A stretch of 64,000 nucleotides of DNA from Palsa-360 sp963719875 (lineage in GTDB: Bacteria; Acidobacteriota; Terriglobia; Acidiferrales; UBA7541): assembly GCA_963719875.1 (NCBI GenBank), contig CAVRDJ010000004.1, positions 310,001-374,000 of the forward strand. Direction: 5' to 3'. A program made the translations under genes and the position numbers. Positions 47,949 to 56,449 of this stretch are shown piece after piece; positions within the stretch are counted from its first letter, which is position 1; each line of letters starts with the position of its first letter. The notes beneath the pieces are model-generated. The model saw nothing but the letters and a program-made list of their open reading frames with translations, made no database searches and was not told the origin of the DNA.

Positions 47949-49292
47949 ATGAAAACCCTTACTTTCGGCGGAGATTTGCTGCTCACGCTTTTGCTGCACG
48001 TCGGCGCAGCGGCGTCGATTTGCGCCTGGCTGGCGCGCTCGGCCACCTTCCGCAAAGTGCTCTTCACCGAACTCCGTGATTCGGACCAAAAATTGAAGCT
48101 GATGCTTTTTGTCACGCCGCCGCTTGCGTTTGGAGTGATCCTGCGAATTTTGGGGCAACCTTATCGCGCCGCGGACTTAATGCTCGAAGGGTCGTTCCTG
48201 CTCGGATTGCTCGGCGGGCGCGTCGTAGGCCCGCTGGGCGGATCGATCATCAGCCTGCCGGCGTTTGTGCACCATGAGTGGCTTTCGATGCCCGTCGCCG
48301 CAACGGCGGGGCTCGTGGGCGGATTGATTCGCCAGGTGGTGCCGAACACGGAGGAAATTTGGAGGCTTGGTCCGTACACGTTTCTGAGCACGCCGCGCTG
48401 GCTGGTGCGGCTGTTCCGCCGGAAAAAAGTAACCTGGGAAATGCTTCCCCTGGGGGCCTGCGTCGTTCTGGAACTGGCCCGCCAGGCGCTCGGGCACGCC
48501 ACCAAGCCGCAATGGCTTTTTTTTGTGAATCCCGGCAGGAGCTGGGGGATAGCGCTGGTCTTGCTGTCCACGGTAATGGCCGTGGCGGTTCCCATGAAGA
48601 TCTGGAGCAACACGCGCCTCGAAATGAACCTCGAACAGCACCGCCAATTGCTGCTCAAGGCGCGCATGGACGCGCTGACCGCGCAAATCAATCCCCATTT
48701 TTTGTTCAACACGCTCAATACCGTGTCCTCGCTGATTCGCTACGATCCGGACATGGCGCGGGGCGTGGTCATCAAGCTGAGCAATATTTTGCGGCGGCTT
48801 TTGCGGAAGCACGAGACGTTTGTGCCGCTGCAAGAGGAACTCGATTTTATCGACGACTACCTGGATATCGAGGTGGCGCGGTTCGGGCGCGATAATCTGG
48901 TGATTCACAAACAGATTGACGAGAGCACGCTCGATGCCTTCGTTCCCAGCATGCTCCTGCAACCGATTGTCGAAAATGCCTTGAAGCACGGCCTGGCCGC
49001 CAAACTCGGCGGTGGCGAACTCACCATCCGCACGGAATCGCAGGACGGCCGCCTGATTATCGCGGTCGAAGATAACGGCGTCGGAATTCCCAAGGAGCGC
49101 ATGGCGCAAGTGTTTGAAGACGGGATCGGCATCAGCAACGTTCACGAACGCCTGCGCGTGCTCTACGGCGCGGATTTCCGCATGGATATCTCCAGCCGCG
49201 AAGGCGAGGGAACGCGCACGCGCATCGAAATCCCGGAGCTCGTGCCGACTGCATCGGAACCTTCGGCAATCCTTCCAGGTTCGAAGGCATAA
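47949..49292 (+). CDS. LytS/YehU-type membrane sensor histidine kinase
   Basis: 447 residues. Five to six N-terminal helices with LGGRVVGPLGGSIISLPAF resemble the 5TMR-LytS sensor. After about residue 230 comes the His_kinase domain with phosphoacceptor His250 in QINPHFLFNTLNTV. The HATPase domain follows with ENALKHG and EDNGVGIP. This family usually pairs with LytTR response regulators, but none lies nearby, so it is an orphan in this window. It is 166 bases upstream of the pqq operon on the same strand; a regulatory link is possible but unproven. Confidence 0.92.
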   Translation: MKTLTFGGDLLLTLLLHVGAAASICAWLARSATFRKVLFTELRDSDQKLKLMLFVTPPLAFGVILRILGQPYRAADLMLEGSFLLGLLGGRVVGPLGGSIISLPAFVHHEWLSMPVAATAGLVGGLIRQVVPNTEEIWRLGPYTFLSTPRWLVRLFRRKKVTWEMLPLGACVVLELARQALGHATKPQWLFFVNPGRSWGIALVLLSTVMAVAVPMKIWSNTRLEMNLEQHRQLLLKARMDALTAQINPHFLFNTLNTVSSLIRYDPDMARGVVIKLSNILRRLLRKHETFVPLQEELDFIDDYLDIEVARFGRDNLVIHKQIDESTLDAFVPSMLLQPIVENALKHGLAAKLGGGELTIRTESQDGRLIIAVEDNGVGIPKERMAQVFEDGIGISNVHERLRVLYGADFRMDISSREGEGTRTRIEIPELVPTASEPSAILPGSKA

Positions 49293-49458
49293 CTTCTCCA
49301 AAATAAAACTACGGCTGAAAATCCGGGCCCGTTTTTTATCCCAATCAACCCTGCGACAAGTTTCAAATGGGGGCGCGAATTTTGGTGTTGATTTTTTTGG
49401 GCTTCCGCGCTACCCTTGCCGGTGGAATTAAGTCCCTTTAATCCAAGGAGCATTGACC

Positions 49459-49536
49459 ATGGAATGGACAACCCCCCAGCATGAAGATATTTGCTTGAAC
49501 TGTGAAATTAGCTCGTACGCGAACGCCGAACTCTAA
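49459..49536 (+). CDS. pqqA: PQQ precursor peptide PqqA
   Basis: A 25-residue peptide, MEWTTPQHEDICLNCEISSY followed by ANAEL. In PqqA the Glu and Tyr of the E-x3-Y motif are joined by PqqE and become PQQ; here they are E16 and Y20. An AAGGAG site ends eight bases before the ATG. The gene lies 12 bases before pqqB. The peptide has two cysteines (CLNC) just before the motif. A possible promoter is TTGATT (49388) and TACCCT (49411) with a 17-base spacer; the match to consensus is weak. Confidence 0.92.
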   Translation: MEWTTPQHEDICLNCEISSYANAEL

Positions 49537-49548
49537 TTCTGAGTTCGC

Positions 49549-50481
49549 ATGCGCGTTACGATCCTCGGCTCTGCGGCCGGGGGTGGATTTCCCCAGTGGA
49601 ATTGTGCTTGCCCGAATTGCTCTCGATTGAGGGCAGGGCGGATGCGTTCTAAAGCGCGTTCACAGGCGCAGGTAGTGGTGTCTCCTGTCGAAGGGGAGTA
49701 CTACCTGCTGAACGCTTCCCCTGACCTTCGCACCCAGATTATTTCAACACCACTCCTCGATCCTGCACGTCCCACGCGACACACACCTATTGCCGGAGCC
49801 TTACTTACGAGTGCTGACGTCGATTCCGTCATTGGACTGCTACATCTGCGCGAATTTCAGCCCTTGCAGATTTATTCCACTCCTTCTATCCGCCGCATCT
49901 TGCTTGAGGATAATCACATTTTCCGCGTCCTGGACCGCGCGAATCCTCCGGCGGTCTGGCGCGACGTTGCGATCAATACCTGGTTTAATCTGGGGAGCGT
50001 TAATTCTTCAAGCATGGAATCCCCAGTTCGCTGCCGCATGGTACCTCTTGGCAGCACGTATCCGGATTATGTGAGCGATGATTTGAGGCGCGCACTTCCT
50101 CCCGGCGAAGCGGTGACGGGGCTCGTCTTGGTGCAGGGAAGCAAGCAGATCTTTTACGCCCCCGCTCTTCCCGGACATTCGGAGGAATGGAAAGACTGGG
50201 CCCGATCAAGCGATCTTTGCCTCCTCGACGGAACGTTTTGGGACGAGAACGAATTGATTTCCGCGGGAGTCGGGGCCAAGACGGCGCGCGAAATTGGGCA
50301 CGTACCGCTTTCTGGAGCGGATGGTCTGCTCGCGCAATTTGGCATTGCCAAGCGAGGCCGACGAGTCCTGATTCACATAAACAACACCAATCCGATCCTG
50401 GATGAGGAGAGCCCTGAAAGCCGCGAAGTGCGAGACGGAGGCTGGGAAATTGCGTATGATGGGATGAGCTTCGAAGTGTAA
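49549..50481 (+). CDS. pqqB: PQQ biosynthesis protein PqqB
   Basis: 310 residues, metallo-beta-lactamase fold. PqqB is thought to hydroxylate the tyrosine of the processed precursor. The N terminus MRVTILGSAAGGGFPQWNC with NCACPNC (zinc-binding cysteines), SPDLRTQI, HTPIAGALLTSADVDSVIGLLHLRE and VLIHINNTNPIL are family features. Order and spacing within the pqq operon are standard. Confidence 0.96.
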   Translation: MRVTILGSAAGGGFPQWNCACPNCSRLRAGRMRSKARSQAQVVVSPVEGEYYLLNASPDLRTQIISTPLLDPARPTRHTPIAGALLTSADVDSVIGLLHLREFQPLQIYSTPSIRRILLEDNHIFRVLDRANPPAVWRDVAINTWFNLGSVNSSSMESPVRCRMVPLGSTYPDYVSDDLRRALPPGEAVTGLVLVQGSKQIFYAPALPGHSEEWKDWARSSDLCLLDGTFWDENELISAGVGAKTAREIGHVPLSGADGLLAQFGIAKRGRRVLIHINNTNPILDEESPESREVRDGGWEIAYDGMSFEV

Positions 50482-50500
50482 CGTTGACAGGAGAGACTCT

Positions 50501-51244
50501 TTGCTCTCGGAATCAGAATTCATCGCCGGCTTTCAGGCCATCGGCGAAGAGCGTTATCACCACAAGCATCCCTTTCACCTTTTGATGCATGAGGGCAAGC
50601 TCACTCGCGGCCAACTTCAATCCTGGGCCCTCAATCGCTACTATTACCAGAGCCGTATCCCGATCAAAGACGCGGCCATTCTCGCGCGAAGCGAAGACCC
50701 GGATTTCCGGCGCACCTGGCGCAAACGCATCCTCGATCACGATGGTGACGGCACGCGGCCCGGAGGCATTGAAAAATGGCTTCACCTGGTCGAGGCCACA
50801 GGCCTCTCGCGAGAGGAAGCCATCCGAGGCGAAGCCATCTTGCCTGCCACACGCTACGCCGTGCAGGCCTACGTCGACTTTGTTTCCACGCGCCCGTTTC
50901 CCGAAGCTGTCGCATCGTCGCTTACGGAACTCTTTTCAGGCAAGCTCATAGCACTTCGCATCGATGCTCTCCGCAAACATTATCCCTGGCTTTCCAGCGG
51001 CCTGGACTATTTTACGAGCCGCCTTACGCAAGCGCCCGAAGATGCCGACTTCGCTCTCGCCTGGGTTGTGAAGCACGCGCGCACGCGTCAGGAACAAGAC
51101 ATGGCCTACGCCGCCCTGCGCGCCAAGTGTGACATTCTATGGGCGCAGCTCGATGCCCTCTACTTCGCCTACGTCGATCCAGGCTGGCCTCCGCCTGGGG
51201 CGTTCAAGCCGGCAGGATCCGCCCAGGAAGGGAAAACGCGATGA
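50501..51244 (+). CDS. pqqC: PQQ synthase PqqC
   Basis: 247 residues from a TTG start with AGGAGA six bases upstream. PqqC is the cofactorless oxidase that makes the final ring closure and eight-electron oxidation to PQQ. YHHKHPFHLLMHEGKLT, LNRYYYQSRIPIKDAAILAR and HDGDGTRPGGIEKWL are typical, with the active-site His, Tyr and Arg residues visible. pqqD overlaps its stop (ATGA). Confidence 0.95.
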   Translation: MLSESEFIAGFQAIGEERYHHKHPFHLLMHEGKLTRGQLQSWALNRYYYQSRIPIKDAAILARSEDPDFRRTWRKRILDHDGDGTRPGGIEKWLHLVEATGLSREEAIRGEAILPATRYAVQAYVDFVSTRPFPEAVASSLTELFSGKLIALRIDALRKHYPWLSSGLDYFTSRLTQAPEDADFALAWVVKHARTRQEQDMAYAALRAKCDILWAQLDALYFAYVDPGWPPPGAFKPAGSAQEGKTR

Positions 51245-51552
51245 CGCCTGAACTGAACAGCCGCCCGCGCCTCGCCGTGGGTTGCCGTCTAAATGAAAAG
51301 GGGCAGCCATCACGTGTCCTGCACATGCCGGAACGGGCGCTGCGTTTGAACGGCCCAAGCCTTGAGATCATCGAGCGTTGCGACGGCCAGCGCACCGTTC
51401 AGGAGATAATTTCCGAATTGCAGAAGTTGTACTCGAAGGCCGAGCCACAGAAAGTCGAAGAAGACATTCTCGGCTACCTCTCGCGGCTCCACGACCAGCG
51501 AGCGCTCGATTTCACATCTGATCCAGCCGATAGGAGCACAGCCGCGCAATGA
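51241..51552 (+). CDS. pqqD: PqqA-binding chaperone PqqD
   Basis: 103 residues from the ATG at 51241 that overlaps pqqC. PqqD binds PqqA and presents it to PqqE. Its winged-helix-like body is seen in RVLHMPERALRLNGPSLEII, ERCDGQRTVQEIISEL and VEEDILGYLSRLHDQ. Its stop overlaps the pqqE start, so C, D and E are translationally coupled. Confidence 0.93.
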   Translation: MTPELNSRPRLAVGCRLNEKGQPSRVLHMPERALRLNGPSLEIIERCDGQRTVQEIISELQKLYSKAEPQKVEEDILGYLSRLHDQRALDFTSDPADRSTAAQ

Positions 51553-52652
51553 CTTCCGCGGCCCAGACGCCGCTGGCCCTCATCGCCGAACTTACTCATC
51601 GGTGCCCACTGCATTGTGTCTACTGCTCAAATCCCCTCGAATTAGGGAGCCGCGCCGACGAACTTACGACCGAGGATTGGTCGCGCGTGTTCCGTGAAGC
51701 GGCCGAAGCGGGCGTGCTGCAAGTTGATTTTACGGGCGGGGAGCCGCTGGCCCGGACCGATATTCTGGAGCTTGTCCGTGCCGCCCGCGCAGCCGGACTT
51801 TACGTCAACCTCATCACCTCCGGACTTCCCCTCGACGAAGCGCGGCTGGATGAACTCGTTCACGCGGGTCTCGACCATTTTCAATTGAGTTTTCAGGGAG
51901 CGCACGAAGAGTCTGCCAATGAAATCTCCGGCACGAAGGCACACGCACACAAACTCCGCGTACTCGGCTGGCTCAAGACAAGGCGCCTGGCCCTGACGCT
52001 GAATTTCGTGATTCACCGCCGGAACATCGACCAGATTGACGAGATGCTGGCCTTGGGCGAATCCTCTTCCGCCAGCCGGATCGAATTCGCAAACGTACAA
52101 TATTATGGCTGGGCCTTTGCCAATCGCGAGAATCTGCTTCCCACGCGCGGCCAGCTCGATCGCTCCCTCGAGCTTCTGAAGCGCGCCGAAGAACGCTTGC
52201 GCGGCAAAATTCACATCGAATTCGTGGTTCCTGATTACTACGCGAAATACCCGAAGGCCTGCATGGGTGGGTGGGGACAAAAGCTGATGCTCATCACGCC
52301 CAATGGCGACGCGTTACCCTGCCACGCCGCGCGGATCATTCCCGGCTTACATTTTGAAAATCTGAAGCACCGCAGCCTGCGTGACATTTGGGAAAAATCG
52401 GAAGCATTCCAGAAATTCCGCGGTGAAGAATGGATGCCCGAACCGTGCAAGAGCTGTGATCGCCGCACGCGAGACTTCGGCGGCTGCCGCTGCCAGGCGT
52501 TTCTTCTGACCGGTGACGCAACGGCGACGGACCCTGTATGTTCCCTGGCACCGCAGCGTGCCAAAGTAGATGCCATTCTGGCCGGAGTGGACCGGCCCGC
52601 TCAGGAAATATTTGTGAAACCAAATTGGATTTACCGCCCCAACCCTGCCTGA
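51549..52652 (+). CDS. pqqE: PqqA peptide cyclase PqqE (radical SAM)
   Basis: 367 residues. PqqE links Glu and Tyr of PqqA by a C-C bond. The radical SAM cluster site CPLHCVYC has C19, C23 and C26, followed by the SAM loop FTGGEPL. A C-terminal SPASM region with several Cys (CMGGWGQK, LPCHAA, EPCKSCDRR, GGCRCQAF) binds the auxiliary clusters. The last 22 bases overlap the convergent MFS gene. Confidence 0.96.
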   Translation: MTSAAQTPLALIAELTHRCPLHCVYCSNPLELGSRADELTTEDWSRVFREAAEAGVLQVDFTGGEPLARTDILELVRAARAAGLYVNLITSGLPLDEARLDELVHAGLDHFQLSFQGAHEESANEISGTKAHAHKLRVLGWLKTRRLALTLNFVIHRRNIDQIDEMLALGESSSASRIEFANVQYYGWAFANRENLLPTRGQLDRSLELLKRAEERLRGKIHIEFVVPDYYAKYPKACMGGWGQKLMLITPNGDALPCHAARIIPGLHFENLKHRSLRDIWEKSEAFQKFRGEEWMPEPCKSCDRRTRDFGGCRCQAFLLTGDATATDPVCSLAPQRAKVDAILAGVDRPAQEIFVKPNWIYRPNPA

Positions 52653-53875
52653 GGTTCCGTCGAGCCTGGCGGTGGCCCCAGCCGCAGGGCTACGCGGAAA
52701 ACAAAGACCAGACATGCGAGCAAGCAGACCGATCCAAACGCGGTGAGCGCGATGGGCGCGCCGATCCGCTTCGCCAGACCTCCGGCGAGCAAGGCTCCGA
52801 TCGGTTGGACGCCCATGAACATTGTGGCGTACACCGCCATGACACGGCTGCGCAGCTCATCGTGTACGCGGATCTGCACAATGGTATTCGTGGCCGCCAG
52901 TTGCGAAGTGGCCGAAAAACCGACGGCCAGCAACGTCACCGCAGACAGCCAGAAGACGCGCGACTGTGAAAACAGGATGAGTCCCAACGCGCACGTCGTG
53001 GAGGTTGCCGCGATCCATTCCACCAGGCCTTTTTCGCCCGTCTGCCCGGCGAAGTGCAGCGCGCCGATGACCGCTCCAACCCCCGCGGAGGTCATCAGCA
53101 GCCCGAGCATGCTCGGCCCTCCGTGCAGGATGTCACGGGCGAAGATCGGCATGAACACGGCATACTGCAAGCCGAGCATGCTCATCAGGCTCAAGAGCAG
53201 CAGCGCGGAGCGAATCGGCCGGTCGTGCATCGCGAAGTGGAAACCCTGAACGAAGTTTTGCAGCGGCGAACCTTTGCCGGCGCGCACTTCGATCTTCCCG
53301 AGCCGCATCATCAGCAAGGCAATAATCACAGCCAGAAAACTCACGCCGTTCAGGAAAAAACACCAGCCTTCGCCGATCCAGGCGATGGTGAAGCCGGCAA
53401 TGGCCGGACCCACAACCCGCGCTCCGTTAAAGATGGACGAGTTCAGGGCGATCGCGTTCGGCAGGTCTTCCTTGCCCACCATTTGAACAATAAACGCCTG
53501 CCGGATCGGCACATCGAACGCATTCACGATGCCTGCAAAAAAAGCGATCAGGACAATTTCCCAGACAAGCACAACGCCCAACAGCGTCAGCGCCGCCAGC
53601 ACGAACGACAGGACCATCGCCGCCGTTTGTGTCCAGATCACTCCGCGGTGCCGGTTGTACCGGTCACCGATATACCCCCCGAGAGAAGCCAGGAAGAAGA
53701 CAGGGATTTGGCTGGCGAATCCGAAAATGCCGAGCAGCGCCGGCGAGTTCGTCATCCGGTAGACGAGCCACAGCTGCGCGGTTAATTGCATCCACGTCCC
53801 GATGAGGGAGACCAGCTGGCCCGCAAAGAAGAGTTGAAAGTTGCGGTGTTTTAGGGCGCGAAAGCGAATGGACAC
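52631..53875 (-). CDS. MFS exporter, enterobactin-exporter-like group
   Basis: 414 residues from a GTG at 53875; the frame extends to 53959 without homology. About 12 helices. The N-terminal FRALKHRNFQLFFAGQLVSLIGTWMQ and GYIGDRYNRHRGVIW blocks are typical of the MFS_3 / EntS-like group. The substrate is unknown. Its 3' end overlaps pqqE by 22 bases on the opposite strand, so the two could interfere in transcription. A link to PQQ export is possible but not shown. Confidence 0.85.
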   Translation of the reverse strand: MSIRFRALKHRNFQLFFAGQLVSLIGTWMQLTAQLWLVYRMTNSPALLGIFGFASQIPVFFLASLGGYIGDRYNRHRGVIWTQTAAMVLSFVLAALTLLGVVLVWEIVLIAFFAGIVNAFDVPIRQAFIVQMVGKEDLPNAIALNSSIFNGARVVGPAIAGFTIAWIGEGWCFFLNGVSFLAVIIALLMMRLGKIEVRAGKGSPLQNFVQGFHFAMHDRPIRSALLLLSLMSMLGLQYAVFMPIFARDILHGGPSMLGLLMTSAGVGAVIGALHFAGQTGEKGLVEWIAATSTTCALGLILFSQSRVFWLSAVTLLAVGFSATSQLAATNTIVQIRVHDELRSRVMAVYATMFMGVQPIGALLAGGLAKRIGAPIALTAFGSVCLLACLVFVFRVALRLGPPPGSTEPQAGLGR

Positions 53876-53939
53876 GAACTGGATGTTCCCACACTTGACT
53901 GGCGCAGACAATCGACAACGGGGAAGATTCTGAGGCTCC

Positions 53940-55079
53940 TCAGACGCGCGCAGCGGCAACGGCGCCGATCACCTGGCGATAGTATTCCTCATACACCGGG
54001 ATCACGTCATTGGCGCAATACTTTTTTTTCGCGTTGACTCGCGCGGTTTGTCCCATGGCACGGCCGCGATCCGGCTGGGACAGAATTTCCAGCGCGTATC
54101 TTGCGCCAATATCCACTTCGCGCGGCGTAAAAAGATACCCGTCGACTCCGTGCTCGACCACTTCGGGCAACCCGCCTACATTCGTGGCCACTACGGGAAC
54201 CTCGCAAGCCATGGCTTCCAGTGCCGCGAGGCCGAACGATTCCAGGTCCGAAGGCAGCAGGAATAAGTCCGCCTGTGAAAGGAGCCGGTAGACACGATCC
54301 TGCTTGCCGAGGAAATGGACGTCGCGCGCGAGCCTCCTCTTGCGGACCAAATATTCGGCGGCGCCGCGGTCGGGGCCGTCTCCGATGAGCACCAGCTTGG
54401 CGCGCATTTTCTCGCGCACCATCGCGAACATCTCGACAACGTCGGTGAGGCGTTTCACGGGCCGGAAATTGGACAGATGCATCAGGATGGGTTCCCCGTC
54501 CGGGGCCCACTCGGCGCGCAAGACCGGATTCGGGGTGCGACTATATAAATCGCAGTTCACAAAATTCGGAATCACTTCGATTGGATGCTTGATGTCGAAT
54601 TCTTCGACCGTGCGCTGTTTCAGATAATGCGAAATGGCCGTGACGCCGTCGGATTGTTCGATCGAAAATTTGGTGATGGGCAGGAAACTCCGGTCGTTTC
54701 CGACCAGGGTAATGTCCGTGCCGTGCAGGGTGGTGATGAATGGAAGCGGCTTGGGAGCCGCCATCATGCGCGCGAGCAGGGCGCTGACGGAATGGGGGAT
54801 CGCGTAATGGACATGCAGCAAATCGAGGCCTTCCGTCTCAGCCACCTGCATCATTTTTACGGCCAGGGAGAGAGCGTAGGGCGCGTGATCGAACAAGGGG
54901 TAACTTGAAATTTCCACCTCATGGAATTGAATTCGGCCGTTTGTGTCTGTCAGCCGGATGGGAGGGGCGTAACTGATGAAATGGACATCGTGGCCTCGCG
55001 CGGCGAGTTCCATCCCAAGTTCCGTGGCGACGACTCCCGAGCCGCCATAGGTTGGATAACATGTGATCCCAATCTTCAT
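53940..55079 (-). CDS. bshA: N-acetyl-alpha-D-glucosaminyl L-malate synthase BshA
   Basis: 379 residues, GT-B glycosyltransferase. BshA joins UDP-GlcNAc and L-malate, the first step to the thiol bacillithiol. GITCYPTYGGSGVVATELG, LLHVHYAIPHSVSALLA, TTLHGTDITLVGNDRSF, FRPVKRLTDVVE and ESFGLAALEAMACEVPVVATN match BshA closely. bshB and bshC are not in the window. It is the upstream neighbour of the MFS exporter on the same strand. Bacillithiol-type thiols are known outside Firmicutes, including Acidobacteria by genome content. Confidence 0.93.
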   Translation of the reverse strand: MKIGITCYPTYGGSGVVATELGMELAARGHDVHFISYAPPIRLTDTNGRIQFHEVEISSYPLFDHAPYALSLAVKMMQVAETEGLDLLHVHYAIPHSVSALLARMMAAPKPLPFITTLHGTDITLVGNDRSFLPITKFSIEQSDGVTAISHYLKQRTVEEFDIKHPIEVIPNFVNCDLYSRTPNPVLRAEWAPDGEPILMHLSNFRPVKRLTDVVEMFAMVREKMRAKLVLIGDGPDRGAAEYLVRKRRLARDVHFLGKQDRVYRLLSQADLFLLPSDLESFGLAALEAMACEVPVVATNVGGLPEVVEHGVDGYLFTPREVDIGARYALEILSQPDRGRAMGQTARVNAKKKYCANDVIPVYEEYYRQVIGAVAAARV

Positions 55080-55354
55080 CGCGATCCGAGCAAAATTCCC
55101 ATTTGCTCCTCACCACGGCGCTGGTAGAAAGAACGCGCTGCAAAATTCCCGCCTGGCGGAATTCTAACAAAGACAGTTCCAAACAAGACAGAGAATCTGT
55201 TGCGCGCACCCTGGCGGGATGCTAGATTCCCGGACCTTGGCCCCGCTCAAGTGTGCAGCATATTGGACGCGCGGCGAGGTTCCAGGGTGACATCATTTTG
55301 CGTTGTGGAAGTGGGAAGAAGTGCGCAGATCCTGCGAAGGGGACAGCCAATACC

Positions 55355-55789
55355 ATGAAGCCTCGAGGAAAATTGTCCAAAGCCGACCTGGCACGGGCGG
55401 CCGAACGGCTGCGTCACAGCCATCCTGTCAACCACTTTGGATTCCAATTGGTGAAAGCCGAACATGGCCGGGCCGTTTTCCGCATGCCGGTGCTTGATCT
55501 GCACAAGCAGATTCATCGTGTGGTCCACGGCGGGGTTCTGGCCATGCTGGCCGATACGGCCGGAGGCTTTGCAGCCTTCCTGGCGGCCCCGTCCGGCTCC
55601 CGCGTCGTCACGATCGAGATGAAGATAAACTTTCTGGAGGCCGTCGAGCACGGTGAAATTAAGGCCGACGCGCGCGTCCTGCGGCTTGGAAGAACCACCA
55701 GCGTTGTGGATTGCGATGTGACTGATCAGGACGGGCGCCTGGTCAGCAAAGCCCTCATGACATTTTCCATATATCTGCCAAAACGGTAA
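55355..55789 (+). CDS. PaaI-family hotdog thioesterase
   Basis: 144 residues from the ATG at 55355. The hotdog fold with RVVHGGVLAMLADTAGGFAA matches PaaI-type acyl-CoA thioesterases (H-G-G near the active-site Asp/Glu). IEMKINFLEAVEHGEI and TSVVDCDVTDQDGRLVSKA follow. The substrate is unknown; phenylacetate genes are not nearby. It is divergent from bshA with about 275 bases between, which hold no recognisable gene. Confidence 0.85.
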   Translation: MKPRGKLSKADLARAAERLRHSHPVNHFGFQLVKAEHGRAVFRMPVLDLHKQIHRVVHGGVLAMLADTAGGFAAFLAAPSGSRVVTIEMKINFLEAVEHGEIKADARVLRLGRTTSVVDCDVTDQDGRLVSKALMTFSIYLPKR

Positions 55790-55832
55790 AACCGCAAGGA
55801 CGAAATTTTCACCGGATAATCGGGGCAGCGCC

Positions 55833-55898
55833 CCCGGGAACGCCAATCTCCCGATTGGCGACTCGCGCAACGCCAATCGGGAGATTGGCGTTCCCGGG
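55833..55898. repeat. Perfect 28-base inverted repeat
   Basis: Arm 55833-55860 and arm 55871-55898 are exact reverse complements with a ten-base loop. Each arm also contains its own palindrome (cgccaatc/gattggcg). It lies between convergent genes (thioesterase and hfq). No U run follows on either side. Confidence 0.9.
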
Positions 55899-56006
55899 AC
55901 GGATCACCAGGCATGCCGAACACACGTTCAGAGCTTTGGGCCCCGAAACGCACCTTGACTGCGGCGTAGGATAAGAATTTAACCAGGTTCGTTGATGAAT
56001 GAAAAA

Positions 56007-56357
56007 TTATTGCCCGTTGCTGCCGCCGATGGCGGCCTCTGGGCCATCTTTGTAAATGTACTTGATGAATTGCTTATAAATCATCAAATTGGGGCTGCCG
56101 GTCCGCGTAAGTTTAATGCAATCCCGGTCATACCACTCGACACTACCATGCAATGTTTCCCCATCACCCAGTACAACCACCACGGGGGTGCGGGCTTGCA
56201 TCTGCTTGATCCAATAGAAGTTCTCCGCGTGGGTCTGTTCCGGGGGGGCCGGCTTTTTGTGCGGCTGGGGCCCGGAGTTGGAAGCATGCGAACGGCTGGC
56301 AACGGCATGAGGTTCCTTTATTTCCGTCAGAGTAGGGCGAAATAGCTTGCGATTCAC
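56007..56357 (-). CDS. hfq: Hfq-like RNA chaperone with N-terminal extension
   Basis: 116 residues. An N-terminal polar, His/Pro-rich lead of about 40 residues precedes an Sm-like domain: helix AENFYWIKQMQART, Sm1 VVVVLGDGETLHGSVEWYD and Sm2 MIYKQFIKYIYK. In classical Hfq the Sm2 motif is YKHAIS; here His is replaced by Gln. This divergent pattern fits what I know of acidobacterial Hfq. It should form a ring that pairs small RNAs with messages. It is the last gene after tmk and holB. Confidence 0.82.
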   Translation of the reverse strand: MNRKLFRPTLTEIKEPHAVASRSHASNSGPQPHKKPAPPEQTHAENFYWIKQMQARTPVVVVLGDGETLHGSVEWYDRDCIKLTRTGSPNLMIYKQFIKYIYKDGPEAAIGGSNGQ

Positions 56358-56449
56358 GATGACAACTCCTTCAATTATTAATTTCTCCCGCCAATGTGAG
56401 CTTTCTCACCAGCTATGATGCACCGCTGACCATTCAGGGTACGCTTGCG

